From NCBI GenBank assembly GCA_958402795.1, contig CATXUX010000010.1:1-64000 (forward strand): a stretch of 64,000 nt of DNA, in the 5' to 3' direction. Shown here piece by piece: positions 35,836 to 45,078 of the stretch (position 1 is its first letter; every line of letters starts with the position of its first letter). This DNA is from an uncultured Lachnospiraceae bacterium. Lineage in GTDB: Bacteria; Bacillota; Clostridia; Lachnospirales; Lachnospiraceae. Below the pieces are notes generated by a model that saw only the letters and a program-made list of their open reading frames with translations, was not told the origin of the DNA and searched no databases. The translations under genes were made by a program, and so were the position numbers.

Positions 35836-37221
35836 ATGTCAATCGAATACTTAGGTTTAAGCAGTATCAATGGCCCTCTGATCGCATTGGAGGGCGTACA
35901 GAATGCCTTTTACGATGAGATCGTTGAATTTATCGTAGACGGCACACAGCGGAAGCTGGGACGGATCGTCGAGATCAACGAAGACAAAGCCGTGATTCAG
36001 GTATTTGAAGGCTCCGAAAATATGTCTCTTACCAATACACACACCCGGCTGACCGGACACCCGATGGAGATCACGCTTTCCCCGGATATGCTTGGACGGA
36101 CTTTTAACGGGATCGGCGAGCCGATCGACGATCTCGGTCCGATCCGTTCCAACCTGAAACGTGACGTCAATGGACTTCCGCTGAATCCGGTAAAACGGGA
36201 GTATCCGCGAAACTATATCCATACGGGAATTTCCGCGATCGACGGACTTACTACACTGATCCGGGGGCAGAAGCTCCCCATCTTTTCCGGAAATGGCCTT
36301 CCCCATGATCTCCTTGCCGCACAGATCGTAAAGCAGGCGTCTCTGGGTGAAGGTTCTGACGATCAGTTTGGTATCGTTTTCGCCGCGATGGGAGTAAAGC
36401 ACGATGTTGCAAACTTTTTCCGCCGTACCTTTGAAGCCAGCGGCGTTGCCGATCATGTTGCCATGTTTCTGAATCTGGCAAATGATCCGGTCGTTGAACG
36501 TCTGATCACCCCGAAGGTAGCGCTGACAGCCGCAGAGTACCTGGCGTTTGAACAGCATATGCATATTCTGGTGATCCTGACCGATATGACCTCCTTTGCC
36601 GAAGCCATGCGTGAAGTCTCCTCCTCCAAAGGAGAGATTCCCAGCCGAAAGGGATATCCGGGATACCTGTACAGCGAGCTGGCAACCATTTACGAACGCG
36701 CCGGCATTGTTCAGGGAGTAGAAGGTTCTGTAACACAGCTTCCGATCCTGACCATGCCAAACGACGATATCACACACCCGATCCCTGACCTGACCGGCTA
36801 CATCACTGAAGGACAGATCGTACTGGACCGGGAGCTGCACGGACAGTCGATCTATCCGCCGATCAACATTCTGCCGTCCCTGTCGCGTCTGATGAAAGAC
36901 GGTATCGGAGCAGATTATACCCGGGAGGATCATCAGGATCTTGCCAACCAGCTCTTCTCTGCCTATGCAAAGGTAGGAGACGCGAGAAATCTTGCCTCTG
37001 TAATCGGAGAAGATGAACTGTCCCCGATCGATAAAAAATATCTCGAATTCGGGAAAGATTTCGAGCAGCGTTATATTGGTCAGGGAATGACTGAAAACCG
37101 CACAATGGAAGAAACGCTTGACCTTGGCTGGGAGCTTCTCGGACGCCTCCCGAAAGAAGAACTCGACCGTGTAGATACAAAGATACTCGCAAAATACTAC
37201 AAGCCAATGGCGGAAGAGTAA
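35836..37221 (+). CDS. V/A-type ATPase regulatory subunit B
   Basis: A 461-residue non-catalytic nucleotide-binding subunit that alternates with A in the V1 head. Family segments YIHTGISAIDGLTTLIRGQ, LPIFSGNGLPHD (the replaced P-loop), LTDMTSFAEAMREVS and GRKGYPGYLYSEL-like (PSRKGYPGYLYSELATIYERA region) are present. ATG behind AAGGAGGG. 15 bases after subunit A. Confidence 0.96.
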   Translation: MSIEYLGLSSINGPLIALEGVQNAFYDEIVEFIVDGTQRKLGRIVEINEDKAVIQVFEGSENMSLTNTHTRLTGHPMEITLSPDMLGRTFNGIGEPIDDLGPIRSNLKRDVNGLPLNPVKREYPRNYIHTGISAIDGLTTLIRGQKLPIFSGNGLPHDLLAAQIVKQASLGEGSDDQFGIVFAAMGVKHDVANFFRRTFEASGVADHVAMFLNLANDPVVERLITPKVALTAAEYLAFEQHMHILVILTDMTSFAEAMREVSSSKGEIPSRKGYPGYLYSELATIYERAGIVQGVEGSVTQLPILTMPNDDITHPIPDLTGYITEGQIVLDRELHGQSIYPPINILPSLSRLMKDGIGADYTREDHQDLANQLFSAYAKVGDARNLASVIGEDELSPIDKKYLEFGKDFEQRYIGQGMTENRTMEETLDLGWELLGRLPKEELDRVDTKILAKYYKPMAEE

Positions 37222-37240
37222 ACTACAAGGAGGAGATTCT

Positions 37241-37858
37241 ATGGATTTACGTGCCTTTCCTACAAAAGGAAACCTGATGGCAGCAAAAAATTCGCTTGCC
37301 CTTGCGCAGCAGGGTTACGATCTGATGGACCGGAAGCGGAATATCCTGATCCGGGAACTGATGAATCTGATCGACGAGGCCCGCGACATACAGGATGAAA
37401 TTGACTCCACATTTACGTATGCTTACTCGTGCCTGCAGCGCGCCAATATTGAGCACGGAATCGATACGGTATCACAGCTTGCATACACGGTTCCGATCGA
37501 AAACTCCATCACGATCCAGACACGCAGTATCATGGGAACTGAGATTCCGCATATTAAATATACCCCGGCAAATGAATTTCCGACGTATTCATTCAGCACC
37601 ACGCGAGAATCCATCGACATTGCCACACGGGCCTTCCAAAAGGTAAAAGATCTGACCGTAAAACTGGCAATGGTGGAAAATGCAGCGTACCGGCTCGCTT
37701 CTAATATCAAGAAGACCCAGAAGCGGGCAAATGCACTGCAGAATATCACGATTCCGATGTATACAAATCTGGTCTATACGATATCGAACGCACTGGAAGA
37801 AAAAGACCGGGAAGAATTTACGCGTCTGAAAGTGATCAAAAAAATGAAGCAAAAGTAA
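37241..37858 (+). CDS. V/A-type ATPase subunit D
   Basis: A 205-residue long coiled-coil central shaft protein (PF01813). The N-terminal FPTKGNLMAAKNSLALAQQGYDLMDRKR region and the C-terminal helix ending RLASNIKKTQKRANALQNI match the family. It is the last gene of the operon and is followed by a bidirectional terminator. Confidence 0.95.
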   Translation: MDLRAFPTKGNLMAAKNSLALAQQGYDLMDRKRNILIRELMNLIDEARDIQDEIDSTFTYAYSCLQRANIEHGIDTVSQLAYTVPIENSITIQTRSIMGTEIPHIKYTPANEFPTYSFSTTRESIDIATRAFQKVKDLTVKLAMVENAAYRLASNIKKTQKRANALQNITIPMYTNLVYTISNALEEKDREEFTRLKVIKKMKQK

Positions 37859-37893
37859 TGTGCCGGATCGCATATTTCCCGGCACACCGTCAA

Positions 37894-37929
37894 AAAAAGG
37901 ATAGCACCGACTGCGGTACTATCCTTTTT
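37894..37929. terminator. Bidirectional terminator between V-ATPase and glgB
   Basis: AAAAAGGATAG and CTATCCTTTTT form an 11-bp stem with an inner ACCG/CGGT stem. A/T tracts on both sides let it work for both convergent units. A smaller TGTGCCGG/CCGGCACA hairpin precedes it at 37859-37886. Confidence 0.9.
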
Positions 37930-37941
37930 GAATGTCAGCGT

Positions 37942-39888
37942 TTAGAACTCAAATACAGCAACGCCATACCCTGGAAGCGGATATGCGAACGAATACGGCT
38001 GTCCGTCGCATTCACTCTTCACGCCCTTATAGATCAGAGGACGTTCCACACCTTCCCCGCCATAGCGCTTATCGTCACTGTTGAGGATCAGCTTATACTG
38101 CTTTCTTCTTGGTACTCCGACACGGTAATCCGGACGTTCCACAGGAGTAAAATTACATACAAACAGCAGATTCTTCTTATTATCCTTTGAATGCCGCACA
38201 AAGCTGAATATACTGCGGAATACATCATCTTTATTGATCCAGTCAAATCCCTTCTCATCACAATCCAGCTCATATAACGCTTTGTTCTTCCGGTACAAGT
38301 GCAGCAGATCATTCATCCAGTTCTGAATCTGCTGATGCGGCTGCTCCTCCAGCAGATACCAGTCCAGCTCACGATCCTCGCTCCACTCTCTGAGCTGGGC
38401 GAATTCCTGTCCCATAAACAGAAGCTTCTTGCCCGGATGTCCCATCATAAACGCATATGCCACTTTCAGATTCGCAAACTTATCGAATCCCAGTCCCGGC
38501 ATCTTATTTAGCATCGAGCACTTCAGATGTACTACCTCATCGTGTGACAATACAAGAATATAATTCTCACTATATGCATATTCCATTGAGAACGTCATCA
38601 TATAATGCGCATTCTTGCGGAATAACGGATCCAGCTTCATATATTCGGTAAAATCATGCATCCAACCCATATTCCACTTCAACGAGAATCCCAGTCCGTC
38701 GTCCTCCGGTGCGCCTGTCACCTTCGGCCATGCCGTAGACTCCTCGGCAATCATCAGCGCGCCATGGTTCCTTCCTTCCAGCACGGAATTCAGATGCTTG
38801 AAGAATGCGATTGCTTCCAGATTTTCATTTCCGCCGTATTTATTCGCAACCCACTGACCATCCTGCTTCCCGTAATCCAGATACAGCATCGACGCCACTG
38901 CATCCACACGCAGCGCATCTACATGATAATGCTCTACCCAGAACAGTGCGTTTCCGATCAGGAAATTCTGCACCTCCGGTTTTTCGTAATCAAAAATCTT
39001 CGTTCCCCAGTCCGGGTGCTCGCCCTTTCTCGGATCTGCATATTCAAATGTCGGCGTTCCGTCAAAGTCTGCCAGTCCGTGTGCGTCTCTCGGGAAATGC
39101 GCCGGAACCCAGTCCAGGATCACACCGATCTTGTTCTTATGAAGATAATCCACCATATATGCAAAGTCTTCCGGCGTGCCGTACCGCGAAGTAGGCGCAT
39201 AATATCCGGTTACCTGATACCCCCAGGATCCGTCAAACGGATGCTCCAGAATCCCCATCAGCTCAACGTGCGTATACCCCATCTTCTTCACATATTCTGT
39301 AATCTCTTTTGCGAACTCTCTGTAAGTATAGAATCCCTCGCCTTCCTCCACGTCGTGACGTCTCCAGGATCCCATATGTACTTCATAGATCGAGATCGGA
39401 CTCGTCTTAAAATCCCAGTTCTCCCGCGCATCCAGCCAGGCCTTGTCCGTCCATTTCAGGTGGGAGATATCCGTAACCCGTGATGCGTTCCCAGGCCTGC
39501 GCTCTGCGTAATTGGCAAACGGATCCGCCTTATCCATGCAATATCCACTCATGGTCTCAATACAGAACTTATACATATCGCCTTCCCTCACTCCGGGAAT
39601 AAATAAGGTATAAATCCCCAGCGGTTCCTGGCGCTCCATATAGTCCGCTTCCTTATCCCAGTTGTTAAACTCGCCGATCACAGAAACACGCTTCGCGTGC
39701 GGCGCCCAGACAGCAAAATAAACGCCGTCCTTACCGTCCTGCTTCACAATGTGTGCTCCCATCTTTTTGTAAATCTCATAATGAGTTCCCTTGCTGAATA
39801 AATACTGGTCCAACTCTCCGATCTCATAAGGCTGGAGCACTTTTTCCTTTTTCGTACTCTTCTCTTTTTTAGCACTACTCTCTTTCAT
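37942..39888 (-). CDS. glgB: 1,4-alpha-glucan branching enzyme
   Basis: A 648-residue GH13 branching enzyme that makes alpha-1,6 branches in glycogen. An N-terminal CBM48 (about 60-150) precedes the barrel. EVHMGSWRR, DALRVDAVASMLYLDYG (nucleophile Asp), LMIAEESTAWP (acid/base Glu) and VLSHDEVVH are visible. The first 20 residues are Lys/Ser/Glu-rich and unusual. No other glycogen gene is adjacent. It stands alone with its own promoter. Confidence 0.95.
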   Translation of the reverse strand: MKESSAKKEKSTKKEKVLQPYEIGELDQYLFSKGTHYEIYKKMGAHIVKQDGKDGVYFAVWAPHAKRVSVIGEFNNWDKEADYMERQEPLGIYTLFIPGVREGDMYKFCIETMSGYCMDKADPFANYAERRPGNASRVTDISHLKWTDKAWLDARENWDFKTSPISIYEVHMGSWRRHDVEEGEGFYTYREFAKEITEYVKKMGYTHVELMGILEHPFDGSWGYQVTGYYAPTSRYGTPEDFAYMVDYLHKNKIGVILDWVPAHFPRDAHGLADFDGTPTFEYADPRKGEHPDWGTKIFDYEKPEVQNFLIGNALFWVEHYHVDALRVDAVASMLYLDYGKQDGQWVANKYGGNENLEAIAFFKHLNSVLEGRNHGALMIAEESTAWPKVTGAPEDDGLGFSLKWNMGWMHDFTEYMKLDPLFRKNAHYMMTFSMEYAYSENYILVLSHDEVVHLKCSMLNKMPGLGFDKFANLKVAYAFMMGHPGKKLLFMGQEFAQLREWSEDRELDWYLLEEQPHQQIQNWMNDLLHLYRKNKALYELDCDEKGFDWINKDDVFRSIFSFVRHSKDNKKNLLFVCNFTPVERPDYRVGVPRRKQYKLILNSDDKRYGGEGVERPLIYKGVKSECDGQPYSFAYPLPGYGVAVFEF

Positions 39889-39927
39889 AAGGCCACCTCT
39901 TGCTCACAACATCATTTTATATAGAAC

Positions 39928-39956
39928 ATTATACTTGAAACATAGTAAAAATGAAA
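39928..39956 (-). promoter_or_regulatory. Possible promoter of glgB
   Basis: Minus strand TATAAT (39928-39933) with a weak TTTCAT 17 bases away (39951-39956). Confidence 0.4.
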
Positions 39957-39997
39957 GGGAAAACATGAAAATCCTAAAGTTTTTGTGTTATTTCAAC

Positions 39998-40027
39998 AAA
40001 AAAAAGAGGTTTCTTACCTCTTTTTTT
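39998..40027 (-). terminator. Terminator overlapping the end of the tyrosine-kinase gene
   Basis: On the minus strand AAGAGGT/ACCTCTT with a short loop holding the kinase stop codon, followed by eight T. It ends the capsule-regulation operon. Confidence 0.85.
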
Positions 40028-40733
40028 GTTCCGGCTTTTTTCCATATCCTTCATATTTTTCGCCGTAGTATTTTTTATAATATTTTCCGTAATATTTTCC
40101 GTTCTTCTCGCGTTCGATCTTGTTCAATACAACACCTAAAAACGGGCAGTCTGTCGCAACCAGCTTTTCCTTGGTTTCCTGAGCAAACCGGTACTTGATT
40201 GAATTTGACTGGATGACCAGAATCGAAGCATCACAGTGCTTTGCAATGATCGCAGCATCCACGACCAAACCCAGAGGCGCAGAATCGACAATCACATAAT
40301 CATAAATATCGCGAAATGAGGTTATTGTATTTTCAAACAGTGAAGAAGACAGCAGTTCTGTCGGATTCGGAGGCACCGTCCCGGCAAACAACATATGCAG
40401 TCCGGGAATATTGGTTCCATATACGACCTCTGCCAGATTACACTGTCCGGACAGATAATGAGACAATCCGTATGCCACTTTTCCTTTCTCCACATTTCTG
40501 ACCATCGCAGACTTACGCATATCTGTATCTACCAGAATGACTCTCTTTCCCAGCTCAGCCATTACTTTAGCCAGATTGAATGTAGTTTGTGACTTTCCCT
40601 CTCCGGATATACTACTCGTAAACAAAAACACTTTCTTATCCGCCCCTGCGAACTGAATATTCGTTCGAAGGGTATTCATTTCTTCCCGCACAGCATATTC
40701 CAGCGGCTTCGCATCAATGCTAATTCGTTTCAT
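40014..40733 (-). CDS. CpsD/CapB-type bacterial tyrosine kinase
   Basis: A 239-residue BY-kinase cytoplasmic domain. Walker A SGEGKSQTT (about 44-52), Walker A' VILVDTDMRKS and Walker B YVIVDSAPLGL are visible. The tail has eight Tyr in about 20 residues (YYGKYYKKYYGEKYEGYG), the autophosphorylation cluster. It should be activated by the Wzz-like protein encoded first in the operon and dephosphorylated by the PHP phosphatase, whose gene it overlaps by 14 bases. ATG at 40733 behind GAGGAAAAG. Confidence 0.93.
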   Translation of the reverse strand: MKRISIDAKPLEYAVREEMNTLRTNIQFAGADKKVFLFTSSISGEGKSQTTFNLAKVMAELGKRVILVDTDMRKSAMVRNVEKGKVAYGLSHYLSGQCNLAEVVYGTNIPGLHMLFAGTVPPNPTELLSSSLFENTITSFRDIYDYVIVDSAPLGLVVDAAIIAKHCDASILVIQSNSIKYRFAQETKEKLVATDCPFLGVVLNKIEREKNGKYYGKYYKKYYGEKYEGYGKKPEQKKR

Positions 40734-41466
40734 CTTTCTTTTCCTCACCACTTAAAATAATCTTTTTCGGATTTTTTATTAAGATCTGCTCCATCATGTC
40801 TTTTCCAAATTTTTTCTCCAGATATACCGCACATGCCTGAAGATTCGGTTTTCTTGATTCCAGATCATGTGCGTCGGATGCAATATAATGCACATTTCCT
40901 GCTTTCAGGAGTTCATTGCAGAATCGCTTCACCTGCCTTGAACTCCTGCCTGCAACACTTTCCGACGTCAACTGAATCTCACCGCCCAGTTCGATCAGTT
41001 CCTCGATCAGCTCTATATTCTTTACAAGGCATGGATAACGCTCTACGTGCGCTACGATCGGCTTAAATCCTGCCGCGACAAGCTCATAAACCTGATTGCG
41101 GATGTTCAGATAGGAGTGCGCTGAGGAAAACTCCGTCAGGACGTAACGGGATCCCGCCATCGTAGGCCGCTTTCCGGCGAGCAGATCGCTTACCATATCC
41201 GTGTTCGTATGATATTCGCATCCAAGATATGCTTTCATCCCTGATCTGGATTTCTGTGTCAGATTATATATTTTCCGGAACTGCTTTTCCACCTTTCTCT
41301 GCGGTGTCTCAAACATCCCACGTCTGTAATGGGGGGTGACTATGATCGCCGCCACCCCATTCTCATATTCCATTTTCATCATCTTAGCCGCTGTCATCAG
41401 ATCCGCAGCGCCGTCATCCACTCCGGGGACAATATGGCAATGCATGTCAATCAATCCCTCTATCAC
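40720..41466 (-). CDS. CpsB/YwqE-type tyrosine-protein phosphatase (PHP)
   Basis: A 248-residue PHP-superfamily phosphatase. The metal sites are MIEGLIDMHCHIVPGVDDG at the N terminus, VTPHY, and HYIASDAHDLESRKP toward the C terminus. It removes phosphate from the tyrosine cluster of the CpsD kinase and thus tunes exopolysaccharide chain control. It sits between the LCP protein and the kinase in one operon. Confidence 0.92.
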   Translation of the reverse strand: MIEGLIDMHCHIVPGVDDGAADLMTAAKMMKMEYENGVAAIIVTPHYRRGMFETPQRKVEKQFRKIYNLTQKSRSGMKAYLGCEYHTNTDMVSDLLAGKRPTMAGSRYVLTEFSSAHSYLNIRNQVYELVAAGFKPIVAHVERYPCLVKNIELIEELIELGGEIQLTSESVAGRSSRQVKRFCNELLKAGNVHYIASDAHDLESRKPNLQACAVYLEKKFGKDMMEQILIKNPKKIILSGEEKKDETN

Positions 41467-41507
41467 TCGACATCCCTTTTCCTTTCTGATTTCTTTTTAA
41501 ACGCATA

Positions 41508-42953
41508 TTATTCCTGTATCACTTCCTGAATCTGCCGTTTTGCCTCTTCGATCGAAAGCTCGTCCAGATTGATCACATAAAGTTCCTGTCCTGGCATCGA
41601 ATAGGTTTCTGCAGAGGTTCCTGTACCACTTGTTGTGTACGATGTAACGTTCCACTCCGCCATATCAGAAAGCTGCATCTTTACAAGCGCTGCGATCTGA
41701 TCCTCCGGCATATTTGTCTCAAATGTTCCGGCAACAGAATTCATAACAGAACTGTAATTTGTCAGGATAGAGGATGATGCACATTTCTTGATGACCGCTT
41801 TGATTACTTCCATCTGATTCCGTGCACGCTGGTAATCCCCGTCTGTGAAGCTGTAACGCTCCCGCGCAAACCCAAGAGCCTGATCTCCATCCATATGATT
41901 ATACCCCTGCTGAAATGTATAGTTACCGTGCCGACTGGTAAACGCCTGCTCTGAGTACACATCTACACCGCCGAGTGCATCGATAATATCCACAAACCCT
42001 GTAAAATTAATCCGGAGATAATACGGGATGTCAATACCGTACAACTGTTCAAGCGCATCCATTGACGCATCTACGCCATAGATTCCCGCATGTGTCAGCT
42101 TGTCCTTTGCGCCTCCCGTCACCGAATATGCCAGATATGAGTCTCTTGGCGTTGACAGCAAAAGTACATCCTTTGTCTTGGTATTGACAACAGCCAGAAT
42201 GTTGACATCACTTCGGGAACATGTGGAAATATCTCCATACGTATCAATTCCACTCAGATACATCACAAAAGTCTCCGGCAGATTTTCCGGCACCTGAGTC
42301 GCGCTTTCTGCCGTCCCTTCCACCGGGTTCTCCACCTCGGCAATTTTACGCAGATCGGTTCCCACCCAGCTATACTGCTCGGAATCTGCGATGATGCTGA
42401 CGTATGCATCATTTATGATCACAGCCTGAATCGTCTGTGCTTTCAAGTCCGTCATCATCGTATACATGTTCGCATATTCTGATGTTGTCAGGCTGCTGCC
42501 CGTTTCCTGCTCCAGTGTGGCAATTGCTTTGTCTGTATTTTCCCGGTCACGCTCGCTTACAATACCGATATTATAGTTTACGATATCCTCGACAGATTCC
42601 GCCGGATCATCCTTCATGACATACACGCAGACAATATTCTTTTGTGTCTCAACTGTCGTCACATCTGCAATAGTCCGCGTCGTCTGGCGGATGTAAACAG
42701 AGCCAAGAACACATATCGCGATCAGGATAACCGACAGCACACTCGAAATGACCGATGTGACCAGTTTTTTATGCATGATCAGCAGCAGCGCAAATAACAG
42801 GATCAGCACAACAGCAATGATTACAATGTACTTTGTCGGGATCATATCCAGCCTGACGCAGTATGTAACCACACCGACCGCTGAAACCCCATACAGGATC
42901 AGCAATACGAGTCCCACAATCTTATTGATATGTATCTTTCCTGATTTATCCAT
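41508..42953 (-). CDS. LytR-CpsA-Psr (LCP) family glycopolymer transferase
   Basis: A 481-residue membrane protein. Three TM helices stand near the N terminus (about 10-30, 38-58, 65-90), followed by an accessory domain and an extracellular LCP domain. STPRDSYLAY, GGVDVYS and ALGFARERYSFTDGDYQRARNQ carry the conserved Arg and Asp residues. LCP enzymes attach teichoic acid or capsule chains to peptidoglycan. 41 bases separate it from the phosphatase gene. Confidence 0.93.
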   Translation of the reverse strand: MDKSGKIHINKIVGLVLLILYGVSAVGVVTYCVRLDMIPTKYIVIIAVVLILLFALLLIMHKKLVTSVISSVLSVILIAICVLGSVYIRQTTRTIADVTTVETQKNIVCVYVMKDDPAESVEDIVNYNIGIVSERDRENTDKAIATLEQETGSSLTTSEYANMYTMMTDLKAQTIQAVIINDAYVSIIADSEQYSWVGTDLRKIAEVENPVEGTAESATQVPENLPETFVMYLSGIDTYGDISTCSRSDVNILAVVNTKTKDVLLLSTPRDSYLAYSVTGGAKDKLTHAGIYGVDASMDALEQLYGIDIPYYLRINFTGFVDIIDALGGVDVYSEQAFTSRHGNYTFQQGYNHMDGDQALGFARERYSFTDGDYQRARNQMEVIKAVIKKCASSSILTNYSSVMNSVAGTFETNMPEDQIAALVKMQLSDMAEWNVTSYTTSGTGTSAETYSMPGQELYVINLDELSIEEAKRQIQEVIQE

Positions 42954-42977
42954 CGTCTACCCTTCTCTCTGCGAGTC

Positions 42978-43679
42978 CTAATGTTTTCCTTTTGTCTCTT
43001 TGCTCAGCGGAATAGCTGCAAGCGTATTCGCATTCAGATACCGCTTCACATCATCTTCGTTCTTAATCGTGTCATCCATCAAATGTAATACGATCACTGC
43101 CGCAGCCGCAAGTACAAATCCGGCAAGTGCACCGATAAGCGTGTTCTTCGGTATGCTCGGACTGGATGGTTCCTCTGTTACAATTGCATCCTCCACAATA
43201 CTCGGACTTCCGGTCGGCATGATCTCTTCCAGTTGTTTCTTTACTGCGACTGCCATCTCATTCGCAATATCTGCCGCCAGCTCCGGATCCGTATTCGTTA
43301 CTGAAATCTGCAGGAAATGAGATTCTTCCGGGTTCGTAACCTCTATCGAATCTGCGATCGTCTCGTAGTCATCGTCTAAATTCAAATTTTCAATCACACT
43401 TTCAATCACCGGCCGGCTTTTTGCCAGAAGTATAAAGTCTTCTGTCAAAGAACTTCCGAGCTGTACATCTGAAGTTGTAGTCAGTGAATTCTCTGAAAAA
43501 ATGTATACAGATGCGCTTGATGTGTATTTTGGTGTCATCAAGAACGAAGTCACCCCAAACGCAGCCACCGCACAAATCACCGTGCAGAGTAAAATTATCC
43601 CGGCCTTACTTATCAGGACATGAAATAATTCCACAAGATCAATTTCAATCTCATCATTTTGCTGTACTTGTTCTTCCAT
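42978..43679 (-). CDS. Wzz/CpsC-type chain-length regulator
   Basis: A 233-residue polysaccharide co-polymerase of the YveK/CpsC type. Two TM helices (about 23-45 and 182-205) bracket an extracellular loop; a Pro- and Ser-rich turn before TM2 (EEPSSPSIPKN) is typical. It activates the CpsD kinase. First gene of the four-gene operon, with 24 bases to the LCP gene. Confidence 0.9.
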   Translation of the reverse strand: MEEQVQQNDEIEIDLVELFHVLISKAGIILLCTVICAVAAFGVTSFLMTPKYTSSASVYIFSENSLTTTSDVQLGSSLTEDFILLAKSRPVIESVIENLNLDDDYETIADSIEVTNPEESHFLQISVTNTDPELAADIANEMAVAVKKQLEEIMPTGSPSIVEDAIVTEEPSSPSIPKNTLIGALAGFVLAAAAVIVLHLMDDTIKNEDDVKRYLNANTLAAIPLSKETKGKH

Positions 43680-43756
43680 TTACTCTGTATCTCCTGTATT
43701 TTCTAAATTTTCTGTCATTTTCTCTCTGTCTTGAAATTTTAACCCCGACTCTATTT

Positions 43757-43785
43757 ATTCTAGCATACAGACAAAAAGAACTCAA
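43757..43785 (-). promoter_or_regulatory. Promoter of the capsule-regulation operon
   Basis: Minus strand TTGAGT (43780-43785), 17-base spacer ending in TGC, TAGAAT (43757-43762), an extended -10. The leader is about 70 bases. Confidence 0.75.
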
Positions 43786-43813
43786 CTTCTTTTTTCTGGA
43801 AAACAAACAATAA

Positions 43814-43855
43814 AACAAATAAAAGTACCTGATTCCCCAGCCGTCATCAGGTACT
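43814..43855 (-). terminator. Terminator of the rpsF-ssb-rpsR operon
   Basis: On the minus strand AGTACCTGA/TCAGGTACT (9 bp) with a 14-base loop, then TTTTATTTG. Confidence 0.85.
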
Positions 43856-43885
43856 CTAGTATTATCTTTCTTCTGTCCTGCCGGA

Positions 43886-44152
43886 TTAATCCTGAACGTA
43901 CGGCATCAATGCAACGTGTCTTGCTCTCTTGATCGCAACAGTCAGCGCTCTCTGATGCTTTGCGCAATTGCCGGTAATTCTTCTCGGGAGGATCTTTCCT
44001 CTCTCAGAAACATACTTTCTCAGCAGTGCTACGTCCTTATAATCAATCTCATCATGCTCTTTTCCACAGAACACACATACTTTTTTTCTTCTGCGCACCG
44101 GGCCTCTTCTCTTGAAGCCGTTGTCCGGTTTGCTACCCTTTTCGTAAGCCAT
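43886..44152 (-). CDS. rpsR: 30S ribosomal protein S18
   Basis: An 88-residue S18 with FKRRGPVRRRKKVCVFCGKEHDEIDYKD, ILPRRITGNCAKHQR and IKRARHVALMP. CVFC and NCAKH give the Cys-rich (zinc-binding) form of S18. The ATG at 44152 is preceded by AGGAGGTAA. It binds S6 at the platform of the small subunit. Last gene of the rpsF-ssb-rpsR operon. Confidence 0.97.
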   Translation of the reverse strand: MAYEKGSKPDNGFKRRGPVRRRKKVCVFCGKEHDEIDYKDVALLRKYVSERGKILPRRITGNCAKHQRALTVAIKRARHVALMPYVQD

Positions 44153-44188
44153 CTCGCTCTTACCTCCTATACTGGTCACACGGGCGCC

Positions 44189-44650
44189 TTAATTGAACGG
44201 CAGTTCTTCGTCAATCCCGTCCGGGATATTCATGAATCCGTCTCCTGCATCCAAATCCGGTGCCGGAGCTTGCGCCTGACGGCCCGACGGCTGCTGTGAA
44301 CGGTAATTTCCACGGTTCGCCTCACTCTCTGCCCGGCTTTCCGCGAACTCCTGCTCTTCTACAACGACCTCTGTCGTGTAAACCTTCACGCCGTCACGGT
44401 TCGTATAACTTCCCGTCTGAATACGTCCGGAAATGGAAACCCGCATTCCCTGACGGAAATACTTCTCCGCGAACTCTGCGGAACGTCCGAACACAACGCA
44501 CTGGATGAAATCCGCGGTTGCTTCGTTGTCCCTCTTAAACCGACGGTCTACCGCCAATGTATATCTTGCAACTGCCGTTGCACTGTCACCCTGTGAATAT
44601 CTGACTTCCGGATCCCTTGTCAGGCGACCCACCAAAATAACTTTATTCAT
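44189..44650 (-). CDS. ssb: Single-stranded DNA-binding protein
   Basis: A 153-residue SSB: OB-fold (about 1-110, MNKVILVGRLTRDPEVRYSQG onward), a Gln/Ala/Pro linker, and an acidic tip (GIDEELPFN) that recruits replication and repair proteins. Embedded between rpsF and rpsR as in most Firmicutes. Confidence 0.96.
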   Translation of the reverse strand: MNKVILVGRLTRDPEVRYSQGDSATAVARYTLAVDRRFKRDNEATADFIQCVVFGRSAEFAEKYFRQGMRVSISGRIQTGSYTNRDGVKVYTTEVVVEEQEFAESRAESEANRGNYRSQQPSGRQAQAPAPDLDAGDGFMNIPDGIDEELPFN

Positions 44651-44665
44651 ATATACCTCGCTTCT

Positions 44666-44953
44666 TTATGCTTCCTGTTTTACGCATAAATATCTGAGCA
44701 CATGATCCATGATACGGATCCGCTGTTCCACTTCTCCCGGAACAGTTGTGTCAGCCTCGAAGTGGATGAAATAATAATATCCTTCTTTCATCTTCTGAAT
44801 TTCGTAAGCGAATCTTCTCTTACCCCATTCATCAACGTCCGTCACATTACCACCAAAACGTGTGATCATCTCTTTCACCCGCTCGATGTGCTCTGCTCTG
44901 TCGTCGTCTTCAAGTTTTGCGCTAAGAACAACACACAGTTCATACTTGTTCAT
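44666..44953 (-). CDS. rpsF: 30S ribosomal protein S6
   Basis: A 95-residue S6 (MNKYELCVVLSAKLEDDD, WGKRRFAYEIQKMKEGYYYFIHF, DHVLRYLCVK). The ATG at 44953 follows AGAAGGAGG. First gene of the operon, behind a leader of about 90 bases that may carry the S6:S18 autoregulatory element. Confidence 0.96.
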   Translation of the reverse strand: MNKYELCVVLSAKLEDDDRAEHIERVKEMITRFGGNVTDVDEWGKRRFAYEIQKMKEGYYYFIHFEADTTVPGEVEQRIRIMDHVLRYLCVKQEA

Positions 44954-45042
44954 GTCTCGCACCTCCTTCTGGTCTCTGGTCCCCGTACTCCCCGGGAACA
45001 AGGAATTTGTCTGACCGCTTATCTTGTAAACGGCATGTCACA
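44954..45042 (-). promoter_or_regulatory. Long rpsF leader, candidate S6:S18-binding RNA
   Basis: About 90 bases between the predicted transcription start and the rpsF ATG. It contains the hairpin GTTCCC/GGGGAC (44979-44999) with a G-rich loop next to the ribosome binding site. Many bacteria have an S6:S18-binding leader here; I can see the position and a hairpin but cannot verify the motif. Confidence 0.4.
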
Positions 45043-45049
45043 ATTTGCT

Positions 45050-45078
45050 ATTCTATCACATCACGCAAATGGTTTCAA
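45050..45078 (-). promoter_or_regulatory. Promoter of rpsF-ssb-rpsR
   Basis: Minus strand TTGAAA (45073-45078), 17-base spacer, TAGAAT (45050-45055). The -35 overlaps the last codons of the DUF951 gene. Confidence 0.7.

Noticed and set aside
35857..36933. Long antisense frame (358 codons) in V-ATPase subunit B
   Set aside because: Shadow of a highly conserved gene with low stop density on the opposite strand; no start context.
43680..43718. 12-codon frame ending directly before the chain-length regulator ATG
   Set aside because: Could be a leader peptide, but there is no regulatory codon run or attenuator, and such a short frame is likely by chance.
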